A DNA stretch of 47,747 bases from Bacteroidota bacterium (GCA_027621555.1 JAQCBJ010000011.1:1-47747), one strand, 5' to 3'; positions 6,565 through 16,005 are shown, counted from the stretch's first letter. Notes: generated by a model from the sequence alone, not told the origin. Made by a program: numbers and translations.

Positions 6565-9123
6565 CCTGAAGTCAACATCGGGCTTTGGGATGGAACTGGC
6601 AACTTGCAAGAAAACGATGTCATTGACATTGCACTGAGTCAATCCAACATCGATGAAATTGAACCTGAACTGGGAAATCCATGCGGCACTCCGCCTCCCG
6701 AATTGTGCGTTGAGCAAGCCATCTACACCAAGGTGGTCACCCTCCCGCCTACTCCATATGGTTGGGACATCATCTGGCAACGGTGCTGTCGAAACCCGAC
6801 GACTTCCAACCTCCAAATGATCAACGGCTTCGCTCCTGGAGCGACCTTGATTTCACACATCCCAGGGACAAACCTAGGTCCTGATTCTCACGAAAACAGT
6901 TCTCCTGTGTTCCAAGGAATCCCTCCGGTCGCGGTATGCGCAAATCTCCCTTTCAACTGGGACCATCACGCCACGGACCCGGACGGAGACGACCTGGTTT
7001 ATTCCTTTTGCGCTCCTCAAAATGGTGGCGGCCCAGACAATCAGCCGCAAAATGGCCCGAACACCCCGGTTCCGAACCCTCCGTCCTTACCGCCCTACAA
7101 CAGTGTCCCCTACACCAATGGGTTTAGTGCCACATATCCTATGCCTGCAAACCCGGCCATGGAGATTGATCCCAACACCGGGATCATCACTGGGATGCCG
7201 ACCGCCGTTGGACAGTACGCCATTGGCATCTGCGTGTCGGAATACCGAGACGGTGAATTGCTCAGCACCACCATGCGTGACTTTCAATTCAATGTCACAC
7301 TTTGCGACCCCAACATTCAATCGGTGGTGGCTGACCAAACAGCCGCGCAGTTCTGCATCGGAGAGACCATCACTCTGGACAACAACTCCGTCAACGGTTC
7401 GAGCTACGAATGGGACTTCGGGGTTCCCGGCATCACCACAGATGTGAGCACCGCCTTCGAACCTACGTACACGTGGCCGGAACCGGGGGACTACACCGTG
7501 ACGTTGGTGGTCAATCCTGGTTGGCCTTGTGCCGACACCTCTCAGGTCCTGTACCAGGTGTACCAGCCGCTGGACCCCGTGATCGTTGTGGATGGCTTCA
7601 GCTGCGAGGACGGCGAAGAGGTCTTTGACTTTGTGGTGGAAGGCAACATCGACGGAAGCGCGACCCTGCTTTGGGACTTTGGCATCGGGAGCCCGACCCT
7701 CGCGGACATTCCCAATCCCGGGGGCATTTCGTTTGGCAACGCCGAGAACTGGGACGCCACCGTGACCGTCAACAACCACGGATGCACGTCGGACGCGGAT
7801 TTCAGTTGGACGGCACCACCTGACCCGGTGGCTGTGGTGGAGGATCAATACCAGTTCTGCACGGGGTTGACCTTCGACTTCACCAACCTGTCTTCCAACG
7901 CGGACGCCTTTGTTTGGGACTTCGGGGACGGCGTGGGCGGAGTCCCCTCGGGTTCAAGCACCGACCCCAACCCGTCCTACACCTTCCCAGACACGGGCAT
8001 TTACACCATCTCGCTGACCGCAGCAGCCAACTTCACCTGCCCCGATGTAGCGACCGCTGAAGTGGAGATCCAATTCTTGCTCGAACCTCAATTCGACGTT
8101 CCAGACCCCGATTGCTTCAACGACCACTTTTTCACCTTCAGCGGCGTGGCTTCCAGCGACGAAAACACGGTGTACGAGTGGGATTTTGGAGGCACTACCG
8201 CGTTTGAAAGCGTGCAAGGTGAAAACGTCATGGGATTGATGTACGCTGAGCCTGGGACTTACGACGTGAGCCTCACCGCAAGTGTGCCTGGACTCACGGG
8301 ATGCGTTCAAGCCTTTACGGAACAAGTGACGGCCATCGCCGAGCCAACCATCGATTTCCAGGCTGGACCGTGGACGGGATGCCCTCCGCATTCGGTCAGC
8401 TTCACCAACATGAGCACCACGGAGACGGCAACAACGTACACGTGGCATTTTGGGGACGGCAGCACGTCCAACGCCGTCAGCACGAGCCACATGTACATGT
8501 CCCCCGGTGTCTACCCCATCACGTTGGAAATGGAGACCGGCGGCTATTGCGTCCGCTCTCTGGAATTGGATGCGGCCCAAATGGTGGAAATTTTGCCGGT
8601 CCCCATGTCCGCAATCGACGTGACCCCCAACGAGGTGGACATTTTGAATCCCATGGTTTGGGTGGAATACCTGGGAGATCAAGATGTGGACTGTTTCTAC
8701 AGTTTTGGTGACGGTGGAGGACTCGAGGGGTGCAACGTCGAATACATGTATTCCGACGGAGGCACGTTCACCATCACCCAAACCGTGGTCAACGAATTTG
8801 GATGCGCGAACACTGCAGAAGGTCAGGTCAGCGTAAGTGGCTCGGTGTTCTACGCCCCGACGGCCTTCACTCCGGATGGGGACGGCCTCAACGACGTCTG
8901 GCTTCCCGTGGTTCGGGGGGTGTCGTCGTACACCTTGCGCATCACGAACCGCTGGGGCGAATTGGTGTTTGAGACCGACAACCCCGAGGAACCGTGGTTG
9001 GGACAAAAGGGAGCGGACGGGCAGCACTTCTGCCCCAACGGCGTGTACTTGTATCAAGTGGTGTACGTGGACCAAATAGGCTACCCACGTGTGGCCGAAG
9101 GGCATGTGCACATCGCCCGCTGA
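6352..9123 (+). CDS. Secreted PKD-repeat protein with T9SS type B (gliding-associated) C-terminal domain
   Basis: About 923 residues. Signal peptide at about 1-32 (...VLVAGLWCSTSWA), then an N-terminal domain THLVGGEIFYTHLGGNQY typical of large Bacteroidota adhesins, then at least four PKD-type repeats recognised by WDFG/WHFG/YSFGDG followed by G-Y/T-T-L runs (about residues 350-830). The last 90 or so residues (FYAPTAFTPDGDGLNDVW ... ITNRWGELVF ... CPNGVYLYQVVY) are the CHU_C/TIGR04131-type domain that directs type IX secretion, usually with PorP/SprF partners. Role: cell-surface or released adhesin. The ATG at 6352 was chosen; a GTG at 6322 would only lengthen the leader. Confidence 0.9.
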   Translation: MVEIKLQGALKKVIHRVFAVLVAGLWCSTSWATHLVGGEIFYTHLGGNQYLITLKVYRDCSPANANETPFDPEVNIGLWDGTGNLQENDVIDIALSQSNIDEIEPELGNPCGTPPPELCVEQAIYTKVVTLPPTPYGWDIIWQRCCRNPTTSNLQMINGFAPGATLISHIPGTNLGPDSHENSSPVFQGIPPVAVCANLPFNWDHHATDPDGDDLVYSFCAPQNGGGPDNQPQNGPNTPVPNPPSLPPYNSVPYTNGFSATYPMPANPAMEIDPNTGIITGMPTAVGQYAIGICVSEYRDGELLSTTMRDFQFNVTLCDPNIQSVVADQTAAQFCIGETITLDNNSVNGSSYEWDFGVPGITTDVSTAFEPTYTWPEPGDYTVTLVVNPGWPCADTSQVLYQVYQPLDPVIVVDGFSCEDGEEVFDFVVEGNIDGSATLLWDFGIGSPTLADIPNPGGISFGNAENWDATVTVNNHGCTSDADFSWTAPPDPVAVVEDQYQFCTGLTFDFTNLSSNADAFVWDFGDGVGGVPSGSSTDPNPSYTFPDTGIYTISLTAAANFTCPDVATAEVEIQFLLEPQFDVPDPDCFNDHFFTFSGVASSDENTVYEWDFGGTTAFESVQGENVMGLMYAEPGTYDVSLTASVPGLTGCVQAFTEQVTAIAEPTIDFQAGPWTGCPPHSVSFTNMSTTETATTYTWHFGDGSTSNAVSTSHMYMSPGVYPITLEMETGGYCVRSLELDAAQMVEILPVPMSAIDVTPNEVDILNPMVWVEYLGDQDVDCFYSFGDGGGLEGCNVEYMYSDGGTFTITQTVVNEFGCANTAEGQVSVSGSVFYAPTAFTPDGDGLNDVWLPVVRGVSSYTLRITNRWGELVFETDNPEEPWLGQKGADGQHFCPNGVYLYQVVYVDQIGYPRVAEGHVHIAR

Positions 9124-9172
9124 CGCGGTTTGGCGAGAATTTACCTACCTTAAGCGCCAGGATAATTGCATC

Positions 9173-9562
9173 ATGTCGAGCTACGAGAACCAAGACGAAT
9201 TGTATTCCCGGCCTGTTCGGGCTGGGAAGCGCACCTACTTCTTTGACGTCAAAGCCACCCGCGGCAAAGACCTGTACATGACCATCACGGAGAGCAAGCG
9301 GCGGTTTGACGATCACGGCAACGTGAGCTACTCCAAGCACAAAATCTTCTTGTACCGGGAGGACTTCGAGAAGTTTGAAGAAGGGTTCTTGGATGCGGTG
9401 GACAAGATTGCCGAGTTGATGGAGTCCGGAGAATTTCGGGACCCCATGGCAGAGCGCGCGGCGCAAGAGCAAGAGCAAGAGCAAGACAGCCAGGAGGAGT
9501 CGGCACCTGCCGCCGAAAGCGGAGCGCCGAGCGAGGACGACATCGCCTTCGACGACCTCTGA
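9173..9562 (+). CDS. DUF3276 / PUR-family nucleic-acid-binding protein
   Basis: 129-residue protein of the PUR-alpha-like family found throughout Bacteroidota. The single PUR repeat is visible in RAGKRTYFFDVKATRGKDLY, MTITESKRR and YSKHKIFLYREDFEKFEEGF. The C-terminal third is low-complexity and acidic (Glu/Gln runs, ending SEDDIAFDDL). The ATG at 9173 gives the family's usual start; an in-frame ATG further upstream would overlap the adhesin gene. It probably binds single-stranded DNA or RNA in the cytoplasm; targets are unknown. It lies just before the parA operon on the same strand. Confidence 0.9.
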   Translation: MSSYENQDELYSRPVRAGKRTYFFDVKATRGKDLYMTITESKRRFDDHGNVSYSKHKIFLYREDFEKFEEGFLDAVDKIAELMESGEFRDPMAERAAQEQEQEQDSQEESAPAAESGAPSEDDIAFDDL

Positions 9563-9603
9563 TTCCTTGATAAAGGACGGGGTGAGTGTGAAAAACTCGC
9601 TCC

Positions 9604-9632
9604 TTTGTGCCCCGTTGCACGCAGTACCTTCG
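9604..9632 (+). promoter_or_regulatory. Candidate housekeeping promoter for the parAB operon
   Basis: TTTG at 9604-9607 and TACCTTCG at 9625-9632 (one mismatch to TAnnTTTG) are separated by 17 bases, slightly shorter than the usual 19-20. The ATG of parA follows 25 bases later. It lies in the 95-base gap after the DUF3276 gene. Confidence 0.35.
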
Positions 9633-9657
9633 TTCAAACGCGGAAACTGCAGCAATC

Positions 9658-10461
9658 ATGGGCAAAATCATCGCCGTAGCGAACCAAAAAGGTGGGGTTG
9701 GAAAAACGACCACCGCCATCAACTTGGGGGCCTGTTTGGGCGTCCTTGAATTCAAAACGTTGTTGGTGGACCTCGACCCGCAAGCGAATGCCTCCAGCGG
9801 TGTGGGCGTCGACCCACGAATGGTCTTGAACGGCAGCTACGAAGTGATTTCCGGCGAGGTCGACCTGCGCGACGCCATCGTGCCGTCCTCCTCCCCCAAC
9901 TTGGACATTCTGCCCACGAATTTGGACTTGGTCGGGGCCGAGATCGAGCTCGTGCATGCAGAGCAGCGGGAACGGAAACTGCGGACGGCGCTGGAGGCGG
10001 TTCGGGACGACTACGACTTCATCGTCTTGGATTGCTCACCGAGCCTCGGTTTGTTGACCTTGAATGCTTTGACGGCCGCGGACAGCGTGATGATTCCCGT
10101 GCAGTGCGAGTACTTCGCGCTGGAGGGGTTGGGCAAGCTGCTCAACACCGTGAAAATTGTGCAGAATCAACTCAACCCTTCGCTCGAAGTGGAAGGCATC
10201 CTGTTGACGATGTACGACACGCGGTTGCGCTTGGCGAACCAGGTCGTGGAAGAGGTGCGGACGCACTTCCAGGATTTGGTGTTGCAGACGGTCATTCACC
10301 GCAACACGCGTTTGGGCGAAGCTCCAAGCCACGGCGAAAGCATCATCCTGCACGACGCGACTTGCAAAGGATCCATCAACTACCTGAACCTCGCGCGTGA
10401 GCTGTTGCAGAAGAACAACATGACCCACATCCGGACGGAGGACAAATACCTTCAGTCATGA
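9658..10461 (+). CDS. parA: Chromosome-partitioning ATPase ParA (Soj)
   Basis: 267-residue Walker-type ATPase that moves ParB-parS complexes during chromosome segregation. The deviant Walker A KGGVGKTT is at residues 11-18, LVDLDPQANAS follows in the A' region, and DFIVLDCSPSLGLLTLNAL is Walker B. I start at the ATG 9658 (MGKIIAVANQ), the family's normal start; an in-frame TTG at 9607 would add an unlikely leader. ParB overlaps it by four bases (ATGA). Being on the chromosome next to dapB, lepB and dnaA, it is a chromosomal rather than plasmid Par system. Confidence 0.96.
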   Translation: MGKIIAVANQKGGVGKTTTAINLGACLGVLEFKTLLVDLDPQANASSGVGVDPRMVLNGSYEVISGEVDLRDAIVPSSSPNLDILPTNLDLVGAEIELVHAEQRERKLRTALEAVRDDYDFIVLDCSPSLGLLTLNALTAADSVMIPVQCEYFALEGLGKLLNTVKIVQNQLNPSLEVEGILLTMYDTRLRLANQVVEEVRTHFQDLVLQTVIHRNTRLGEAPSHGESIILHDATCKGSINYLNLARELLQKNNMTHIRTEDKYLQS

Positions 10462-11393
10462 CCAAGCCCAAGGGCCTCGGTCGCGGTCTGGATGCACTTC
10501 TGGGAGGGGCGCCTGCGCCCAAACCGGCACCGCATCCCGACGAGGTGCGCGACTTTCCTTCGCGTTCTGGAAGGGAGGTCAACGCGGTTCTACTGGTTGC
10601 GGTGGCCGACATCGAAGCCAACCCCAACCAGCCACGGCGAGAATTCGATGAGCACGGCCTGCGTGATCTCGCCGAGAGCATCGAGGCTCACGGCATCATC
10701 CAACCCATCACGTTGCGGAAGGTCCGGGCTTCGAAATTCCAGATCATCTCCGGCGAGCGTCGCTTTCGGGCCGCACAGCGTGTGGGATTGACAGAATTGC
10801 CCGCCTACGTTCGCGAGGCGGACGACCGGGCGTTGCTCGAGATGGCGTTGGTGGAGAACATCCAGCGCGAAGACCTCAACCCGCTCGAAGTGAGCATGTC
10901 GTTTCAGCACCTCATGGAAGAGTGTGGCATGACGCAGGATGTGTTGTCCCAGCGCGTCGGCATGGCGCGTTCCTCGGTGGCGAATTACTTGCGGATGCTG
11001 GAGTTGCCCGAGCGGCTGCAGGACATGCTGCGCGCCGGGGAGTTGAGTTTGGGCCACGCCAAAGCACTTGCGGGCGCAAAGGGTCCAGACGCCCGGTACA
11101 CGCAGGTGGCCTTGGCGGAAAAAGCCGTCGCCGAAGGCGTCAGCGTTCGCGAATTGGAGCGGTGGGTGAAGCAAGGAGGTTGCAAACCTCAGCCCGCTGC
11201 GAAGCCCAGCGCCGCAGATGCGCCCCTCACCGAAGATGAGATCCAAGCGCTGGACAGCCTGCGCCTCAAATTGAGCGGCACCAACGCCAAGCTCGCCTTG
11301 AAACGTCAGCCGCAAGGCGGAGGCCAGCTGACGCTGAAGTACGCGTCGTTGGAGGAACTCGAGGCCGTGCTGGCCAAATTGGGATTGGACTAA
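10458..11393 (+). CDS. parB: Chromosome-partitioning protein ParB (Spo0J/Noc type)
   Basis: 311-residue parS-binding CTPase. The N terminus KPKGLGRGLDALLGG is the ParA-interaction motif. The ParB/Srx CTP-binding domain carries IEANPNQPRREFDE, GERRFRAAQ and ALVENIQREDLNPLE. The HTH domain (TQDVLSQRVGMARSSVANYLR) and the C-terminal dimerisation segment follow. No perfect 16-bp parS was found by eye in the window. It is translationally coupled to parA. Confidence 0.96.
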   Translation: MTKPKGLGRGLDALLGGAPAPKPAPHPDEVRDFPSRSGREVNAVLLVAVADIEANPNQPRREFDEHGLRDLAESIEAHGIIQPITLRKVRASKFQIISGERRFRAAQRVGLTELPAYVREADDRALLEMALVENIQREDLNPLEVSMSFQHLMEECGMTQDVLSQRVGMARSSVANYLRMLELPERLQDMLRAGELSLGHAKALAGAKGPDARYTQVALAEKAVAEGVSVRELERWVKQGGCKPQPAAKPSAADAPLTEDEIQALDSLRLKLSGTNAKLALKRQPQGGGQLTLKYASLEELEAVLAKLGLD

Positions 11394-11399
11394 GGCCCC

Positions 11400-11948
11400 A
11401 TGAAAAAGTCCGCGTGGTGGCTTGTGCTGACGCTGGCTTCGTGGCACCTCGCCGCGCAAAGCGACCTTGCTCCGCAGGACAGCACCGCCCTTCGCGTGAA
11501 GCGCGTCACCGTCTGGGCAGCATGCCTCCCGGGATCAGGCCAAATCATGAATCGCCAAGCATGGAAGGTCCCGGTGGTTTGGGGCGGGCTGGGGTACGCG
11601 GTTTGGGCGACGGCAGACAACGCGCGCGAGATGCGCGCCAGCATCGACGACTTGATTGCCGTGACGGACGACGACCCAGCCACCGTTCCGGTGCTCACGG
11701 ACGGGGCTGGCAATTTCTTCTCGGAAGCTCAGTTGGAAGATCGGGCCCTGTTTTACCGTCGCAACCGCGATTTGAGCGTGCTGGGCTTTTTGATTGGCCA
11801 CGGGCTCCAAATCCTCGACGCCAACACCGGCGCCATGCTTCGGGGCTTAGACACGTCCGACCAATTGTCGGCTCGTCTGGGCACGACATGGGGCGTCCCC
11901 ACCGTTCACTTGACTTGGAACCTCACCGCAAGACGCCATGAACCCTGA
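11400..11948 (+). CDS. DUF5683 membrane protein
   Basis: 182 residues with a signal-like N terminus (KKSAWWLVLTLASWHLAAQ). The DUF5683 signature region AACLPGSGQIMNRQAWKVPVVWGGLGYAVW resembles P-G-x-GQ motifs of small membrane proteins. A second hydrophobic stretch (LSVLGFLIGHGLQILDA) follows. The gene sits six bases after parB and overlaps dapB by 11 bases, the order commonly seen between parB and dapB in Bacteroidota. Function unknown; an envelope role is possible from location and topology. Confidence 0.85.
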   Translation: MKKSAWWLVLTLASWHLAAQSDLAPQDSTALRVKRVTVWAACLPGSGQIMNRQAWKVPVVWGGLGYAVWATADNAREMRASIDDLIAVTDDDPATVPVLTDGAGNFFSEAQLEDRALFYRRNRDLSVLGFLIGHGLQILDANTGAMLRGLDTSDQLSARLGTTWGVPTVHLTWNLTARRHEP

Positions 11949-12645
11949 ACTCCCCCGCCCCTCCGACCTCCCTCCGTTGCTCGTGGTAGGCGCCGGCAAA
12001 CTCGGCACCGCCGTGGCCGAAGCATGGGAGCTTCAGGGCGGAACGGTTGCAAGCCGCATCTCCGCGGGCCAAGAATGGCAGCCAGAAGGTCTCGTGTTCG
12101 AGGCCACGGCGCCGGAAGCGGCCCTGGACAACCTCCTTCGATGCACGGACGCGCGTGTGCCCGTTGTGACTGGAACCACGGGATGGCTCGACCGACTCGG
12201 AGAGCTAAAAGGCCGCTTGGAAGCGGCAAACAGCACTGCGTTCTACAGCACCAACTTCAGCCCCGGAGTGCACGCCCTGAACCTCATCGCCGAACACGCC
12301 GCAGGCATCATGAGCCAACTCGAAGGCTACACGGCGCACGTCCGCGAGGTGCATCACATTCACAAGAAGGATGCGCCGAGCGGGACAGCGCTCACGCTGA
12401 AACATCACGTGCAGCAAGGAGGCTGGACGCCGCCGCTGGACATTGAAAGCGTCCGGGAGGGCGAAGTCGTGGGTTTGCATGCTTTGGCGTGGGACTCTGC
12501 GCACGATTCCGTTGTTTTGCACCACGAAGCCAAATCGCGACTCGGGTTTGCAGAAGGCGCTGTCTGGGCATTGCGCTGGACGTGCAGGCGGCACCGGGAG
12601 GAAGCGTTTGGACTGTACACCATGACTGATCTCTTTACCGCATGA
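11938..12645 (+). CDS. dapB: 4-hydroxy-tetrahydrodipicolinate reductase DapB
   Basis: 235-residue NAD(P)H-dependent enzyme of the diaminopimelate/lysine pathway. The nucleotide-binding loop VVGAGKLGTAVAEAW is at about residues 16-30. The substrate and catalytic region VREVHHIHKKDAPSGTALTLK is at about 137-155, with the paired His and the KxDAPSGTA motif intact. It is shorter than the E. coli enzyme (273 aa), which is usual in this phylum. It overlaps DUF5683 upstream and lepB downstream (ATGA), so it is part of the long parA operon. Confidence 0.95.
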   Translation: MNPELPRPSDLPPLLVVGAGKLGTAVAEAWELQGGTVASRISAGQEWQPEGLVFEATAPEAALDNLLRCTDARVPVVTGTTGWLDRLGELKGRLEAANSTAFYSTNFSPGVHALNLIAEHAAGIMSQLEGYTAHVREVHHIHKKDAPSGTALTLKHHVQQGGWTPPLDIESVREGEVVGLHALAWDSAHDSVVLHHEAKSRLGFAEGAVWALRWTCRRHREEAFGLYTMTDLFTA

Positions 12646-14237
12646 ACCTCATTCCTTGGATCTTGTTGCTTTTGGCCGTCCTGCTTCAGCTCGCGACGTT
12701 GCCCGTGTTGATTGCACGCAAAGACGCCGACGCCGCAACGTGGAAAGGCGCGGTGCCCGGCTTGCACTTTTTCAGCTGGCTGGAATTGATCCAACGCCCC
12801 TGGTATTGGGCCCTCTTTCTTTTGGTGCCAGGGATCAACCTGCTCATGTTGACCGTCATGCACGTCGAATTGGGCTTGGCCTTTGGGCGCAGAAGCACCA
12901 AGGACCAATGGATCATGGGAGCGCTTCCTTGGTGGGGACTCTGGGAATTGCGGCAAGGCAGCGACGTTTGGGTCGGCAAACGCGATTGGTCCAAGACGCG
13001 CAAATCCACCGCACGAGAATGGAGCGAAGCCTTGATTTGGGCCACCGTGGTCGCGGGGTCGTTGCGCATGCTGACGTTTGAGCCCTTCACCATCCCGACC
13101 CCGTCGATGGAAGGCAGCATGCTGGTGGGCGACTATTTGCTTGTGTCCAAAACCTCCTACGGAGCCAAACTCCCCCGCACGCCCTTTTCCATGCCGTTCG
13201 TGCACAACGCGCTTCCCGGTTCCCTGACGCCGAGCTACACGGATTGGTTCTCCCTTCCCAACCTTCGGCTGCCGGGGTGGCGGGACGTGGAACGTTACGA
13301 CGCCGTGGTGTTCAGCTTCCCCCACGGCGACACGGTGTACGTAGACCCCAACCTCGTCGGACACGACTACTACGCCTTGTTGCGTCGCGAAGGCATTCGC
13401 CGTGCAGGCGGTGACGTCCAAACCTTCGCGCTCGACCCTGAGCGCTATTTGGCCGACGCACGCAAACAAGCGGCAAAAAACCCGGGGCTACGCGCTCGAC
13501 CCGTTGACAAAATGGAGAACTACGTGAAGCGATGCGTGGCCTTGCCGGGTGAAACCGTCAGCGTCGTGGAAGGACAATTGCACATCGATGGCGAGCCCGT
13601 GATCAACCCTGAAGGCTTGCAGATGGAGTACCGCGTGGTGTTCGCCACGCAGGCCGAGGCTCAGGTTGCCTTCCGCAAACTCGGATTGACCAAACTGGAT
13701 TTGGGCCCCGTGAGTGCCATTCCAGAAGGGCTGGCCGCGGTCATGGCGCTGACCGAAAAAGAGGCTGCAGCGATGTCTGCACTTGCCAGCAGCGTCGAAC
13801 CCATGAGCAACGCGCACCGACGCGGACGGCTGGAGATGTTCCCCAACGTTTGGGACGAGGAATTCAACCAGTGGGATCCGGACAACTTTGGCCCCGTGAT
13901 GCTCCCTAAAAAGGGCGTGACGGTGAAACTCACCCCGCGAAACCTCCACCTGTACCGGCGCTGGATCACCGCCTACGAAGACCACACACTCGAAGAGCGC
14001 GCCAACGGTGAGGTCGTGCTAGACGGCGAGATCGTGGACGAATACACCTTCGGCATGGACGGCTATTGGATGATGGGCGACAACCGTCACCGGTCCGCCG
14101 ACAGCCGCATGTGGGGATTTGTGCCGGAAGATCACATCGTGGGGCGCGCGTCGTTCATCTGGTTCAGCAAGCAGAACGAAGCCCAACACGGCGAATCCAA
14201 AATTCGCTGGGACCGCATGATGACGTCGGTGAAGTGA
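12642..14237 (+). CDS. lepB: Signal peptidase I (LepB), large Bacteroidota form
   Basis: 531 residues. The N-terminal 130 or so residues hold several hydrophobic spans (IPWILLLLAVLLQLATLPV; WALFLLVPGINLLMLTVMH), a DUF5684-like membrane part fused to the protease. Box B has the nucleophile Ser155 (PTPSMEGSML), box D the general base Lys296 (VKRCVALPGE), and box E is GDNRHRSADSR at 479-489. Ser and Lys are 141 residues apart, against 55 in E. coli LepB, because of a large insertion; a second insertion of about 150 residues precedes box E. It cleaves Sec signal peptides of the many exported proteins here. Confidence 0.95.
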   Translation: MNLIPWILLLLAVLLQLATLPVLIARKDADAATWKGAVPGLHFFSWLELIQRPWYWALFLLVPGINLLMLTVMHVELGLAFGRRSTKDQWIMGALPWWGLWELRQGSDVWVGKRDWSKTRKSTAREWSEALIWATVVAGSLRMLTFEPFTIPTPSMEGSMLVGDYLLVSKTSYGAKLPRTPFSMPFVHNALPGSLTPSYTDWFSLPNLRLPGWRDVERYDAVVFSFPHGDTVYVDPNLVGHDYYALLRREGIRRAGGDVQTFALDPERYLADARKQAAKNPGLRARPVDKMENYVKRCVALPGETVSVVEGQLHIDGEPVINPEGLQMEYRVVFATQAEAQVAFRKLGLTKLDLGPVSAIPEGLAAVMALTEKEAAAMSALASSVEPMSNAHRRGRLEMFPNVWDEEFNQWDPDNFGPVMLPKKGVTVKLTPRNLHLYRRWITAYEDHTLEERANGEVVLDGEIVDEYTFGMDGYWMMGDNRHRSADSRMWGFVPEDHIVGRASFIWFSKQNEAQHGESKIRWDRMMTSVK

Positions 14238-14246
14238 TTGGCGTCC

Positions 14247-14882
14247 ATGGATGCCCCTGCCCTCCTGCCCGCAGCCACGTTCCCACCTTTGGCCTGGTTT
14301 CAGATCGCAAGGCGAACAGGCTCGCAGGTGTGCCTGCATGAGAACTACGTCAAGCAGAGCCTTCGAAACCGGATCGCCCTGGTGGACGCGCAGGGCGCCA
14401 CCCATTTAACCTTGCCCGTGCATCGTCGTTCGGCAGAAACGCGGAGCGTCCAAGACGTGCGATTCACAAACGCTGCGAAGCCCGACTTGCTGTTGAAAAG
14501 CTTGCGCACCAATTGCGGAAGCACCCCGTACTTCGAGCATTTCTTCCCAGAGGTGGAGGATTGGGCTCACGCCCACTTGCAGCCCGGGTTGCCTTGGCTG
14601 GACGCGGCGCTCGCGTCTTCAAGATGGGCCTGCCATGCCTTGGGATGGCCGCACCCTGAGGTTTCCCAAGCCTACCAAAAAGGGGACGGCTGGGACGATT
14701 GGCGCCCCAAGGCGCGTTGGTCGAATCTGCCTGCAACGCGCTACCCACAGGTCTTCGAAGACCGGCTTGGATTTGTGGCGGGACGGTCGATTTTGGACGT
14801 GCTTTTTCACCTCGGACCGGAAGCTCCCTCCCTACCTTCGCCCCATGGAAACTCCGACCCTGCACCGCACCGCCCTGCATGA
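14247..14882 (+). CDS. WbqC-like family protein
   Basis: 211 residues from the ATG at 14247 (an in-frame TTG at 14238 is also possible). Family features are the N-terminal FPPLAWFQIARRTGSQVCLHENYVK region, SLRNRIALVDAQGATHLTLPV, a Tyr/Phe-rich central part (TPYFEHFFPEVE) and the C-terminal RYPQVFEDRLGFVAGRSILDVLFHLGPEA. WbqC-like proteins occur in O-antigen clusters and, in Bacteroidota, regularly after lepB; the biochemical activity is unestablished. Its 3' end overlaps gcvT by 38 bases in another frame. Confidence 0.85.
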   Translation: MDAPALLPAATFPPLAWFQIARRTGSQVCLHENYVKQSLRNRIALVDAQGATHLTLPVHRRSAETRSVQDVRFTNAAKPDLLLKSLRTNCGSTPYFEHFFPEVEDWAHAHLQPGLPWLDAALASSRWACHALGWPHPEVSQAYQKGDGWDDWRPKARWSNLPATRYPQVFEDRLGFVAGRSILDVLFHLGPEAPSLPSPHGNSDPAPHRPA

Positions 14883-15951
14883 AGCTCACGTCGAAGCAGG
14901 GGCCAAAATGGTCCCCTTCGCCGGATTCGAAATGCCCGTGCAATACGCCGGACTTCAGCTCGAACACGAGGCTGTTCGTTCCAAGTGCGGCATGTTTGAC
15001 GTCAGCCACATGGGGGAGTTCTTTGTGGAAGGGCCAGATGCACTTGCTTTGGTTCAGTGGGTCAGCAGCAACGACGCCGCCAAGCTGGTCGACGGCAAGG
15101 TCCAATACGCATGCATGCCCAACGGCAAGGGTGGCATCGTGGACGACATGCTCGTTTACCGGTTCGCGGAGGACAAGTACATGCTCGTGGTCAACGCGAG
15201 CAACCGCGAGAAGGACTGGCAGTGGATTCAAGACCAAATCGCCGAGCGCGCCCTCAACGTCCAACTTCGCGACGACAGCGACAGCTATGCACTCCTCGCG
15301 GTTCAGGGTCCCCAGGCCGACGACCTCGTGGCCCAACTCAAGCCTGAGCGCGCCGACGGCAACGACTGGCACAACTTGACCTACTACACGTTCACACAAG
15401 CCTCCCTCTTGGGCCACGAGGTGATCATCTCCGCCACAGGATACACCGGCGCTGGAGGCGTGGAAATTTACATGCCACTCGACGCCGCCGAGCCGGTGTG
15501 GAACGCGCTGCTCGAATTGAGCGTTCCGCCATGCGGCCTCGGCGCCCGGGACACCCTTCGCATGGAAATGGGGTTCTGCTTGTACGGGAACGACATTGAC
15601 GACACTACATCTCCCCTCGCCGCAGGCCTAGGGTGGATCACGAAGTTCAGCAAGGACTTCGTGGACCGGCCGCGACTCGAAGCCGAAAAGGCCGCCGGCC
15701 CCTCTTCCAAGTTGGTGGGGCTGCTGATGGACGAACGAGGAATCCCACGTCACGGGTATGACGTGTGCAACCTCGAAGGCCGCGTGGTCGGCAAGGTCAC
15801 CAGCGGCACGATGTCGCCTTCATTAGGCCAAGGGATTGGAATGGCGTATCTTGAGGCATCGCTTGCGACAGAAGGCACGCCATTGAAAGTGCAGATCCGA
15901 AACAAAACGGTCTCCTGCCACGTGGTCCGTTTTCCGTTCTACAAAGGGTGA
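14845..15951 (+). CDS. gcvT: Glycine cleavage system aminomethyltransferase (T protein)
   Basis: 368-residue tetrahydrofolate-dependent enzyme releasing ammonia and forming methylene-THF from the H-protein-bound aminomethyl group. Seen are LHEAHVEAGAKMVPFAGFEMPVQY at the N terminus, KCGMFDVSHMGE, the folate-site Asp region (NGKGGIVDDMLVYR), ATGYTGAGGVEIY, and GLGARDTLRMEMGFCLYG. The C-terminal barrel ends KVTSGTMSPSLGQGIGMAYL. The ATG at 14845 gives the standard length, although the frame stays open upstream inside wbqC. The other glycine-cleavage genes are not in the window. Confidence 0.95.
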   Translation: METPTLHRTALHEAHVEAGAKMVPFAGFEMPVQYAGLQLEHEAVRSKCGMFDVSHMGEFFVEGPDALALVQWVSSNDAAKLVDGKVQYACMPNGKGGIVDDMLVYRFAEDKYMLVVNASNREKDWQWIQDQIAERALNVQLRDDSDSYALLAVQGPQADDLVAQLKPERADGNDWHNLTYYTFTQASLLGHEVIISATGYTGAGGVEIYMPLDAAEPVWNALLELSVPPCGLGARDTLRMEMGFCLYGNDIDDTTSPLAAGLGWITKFSKDFVDRPRLEAEKAAGPSSKLVGLLMDERGIPRHGYDVCNLEGRVVGKVTSGTMSPSLGQGIGMAYLEASLATEGTPLKVQIRNKTVSCHVVRFPFYKG

Positions 15952-16005
15952 TTCCTTCGCAAGCGTCGGGCAGACAATGACCTGCCACGTGAAGAAAACC
16001 GGAGC

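Noticed and set aside
15960-15995. Possible parS site around a CACGTGAA near comB
   Set aside because: Only the central half matches; the outer bases do not form the 16-bp palindrome. Other CACGTG occurrences in the window also fail.
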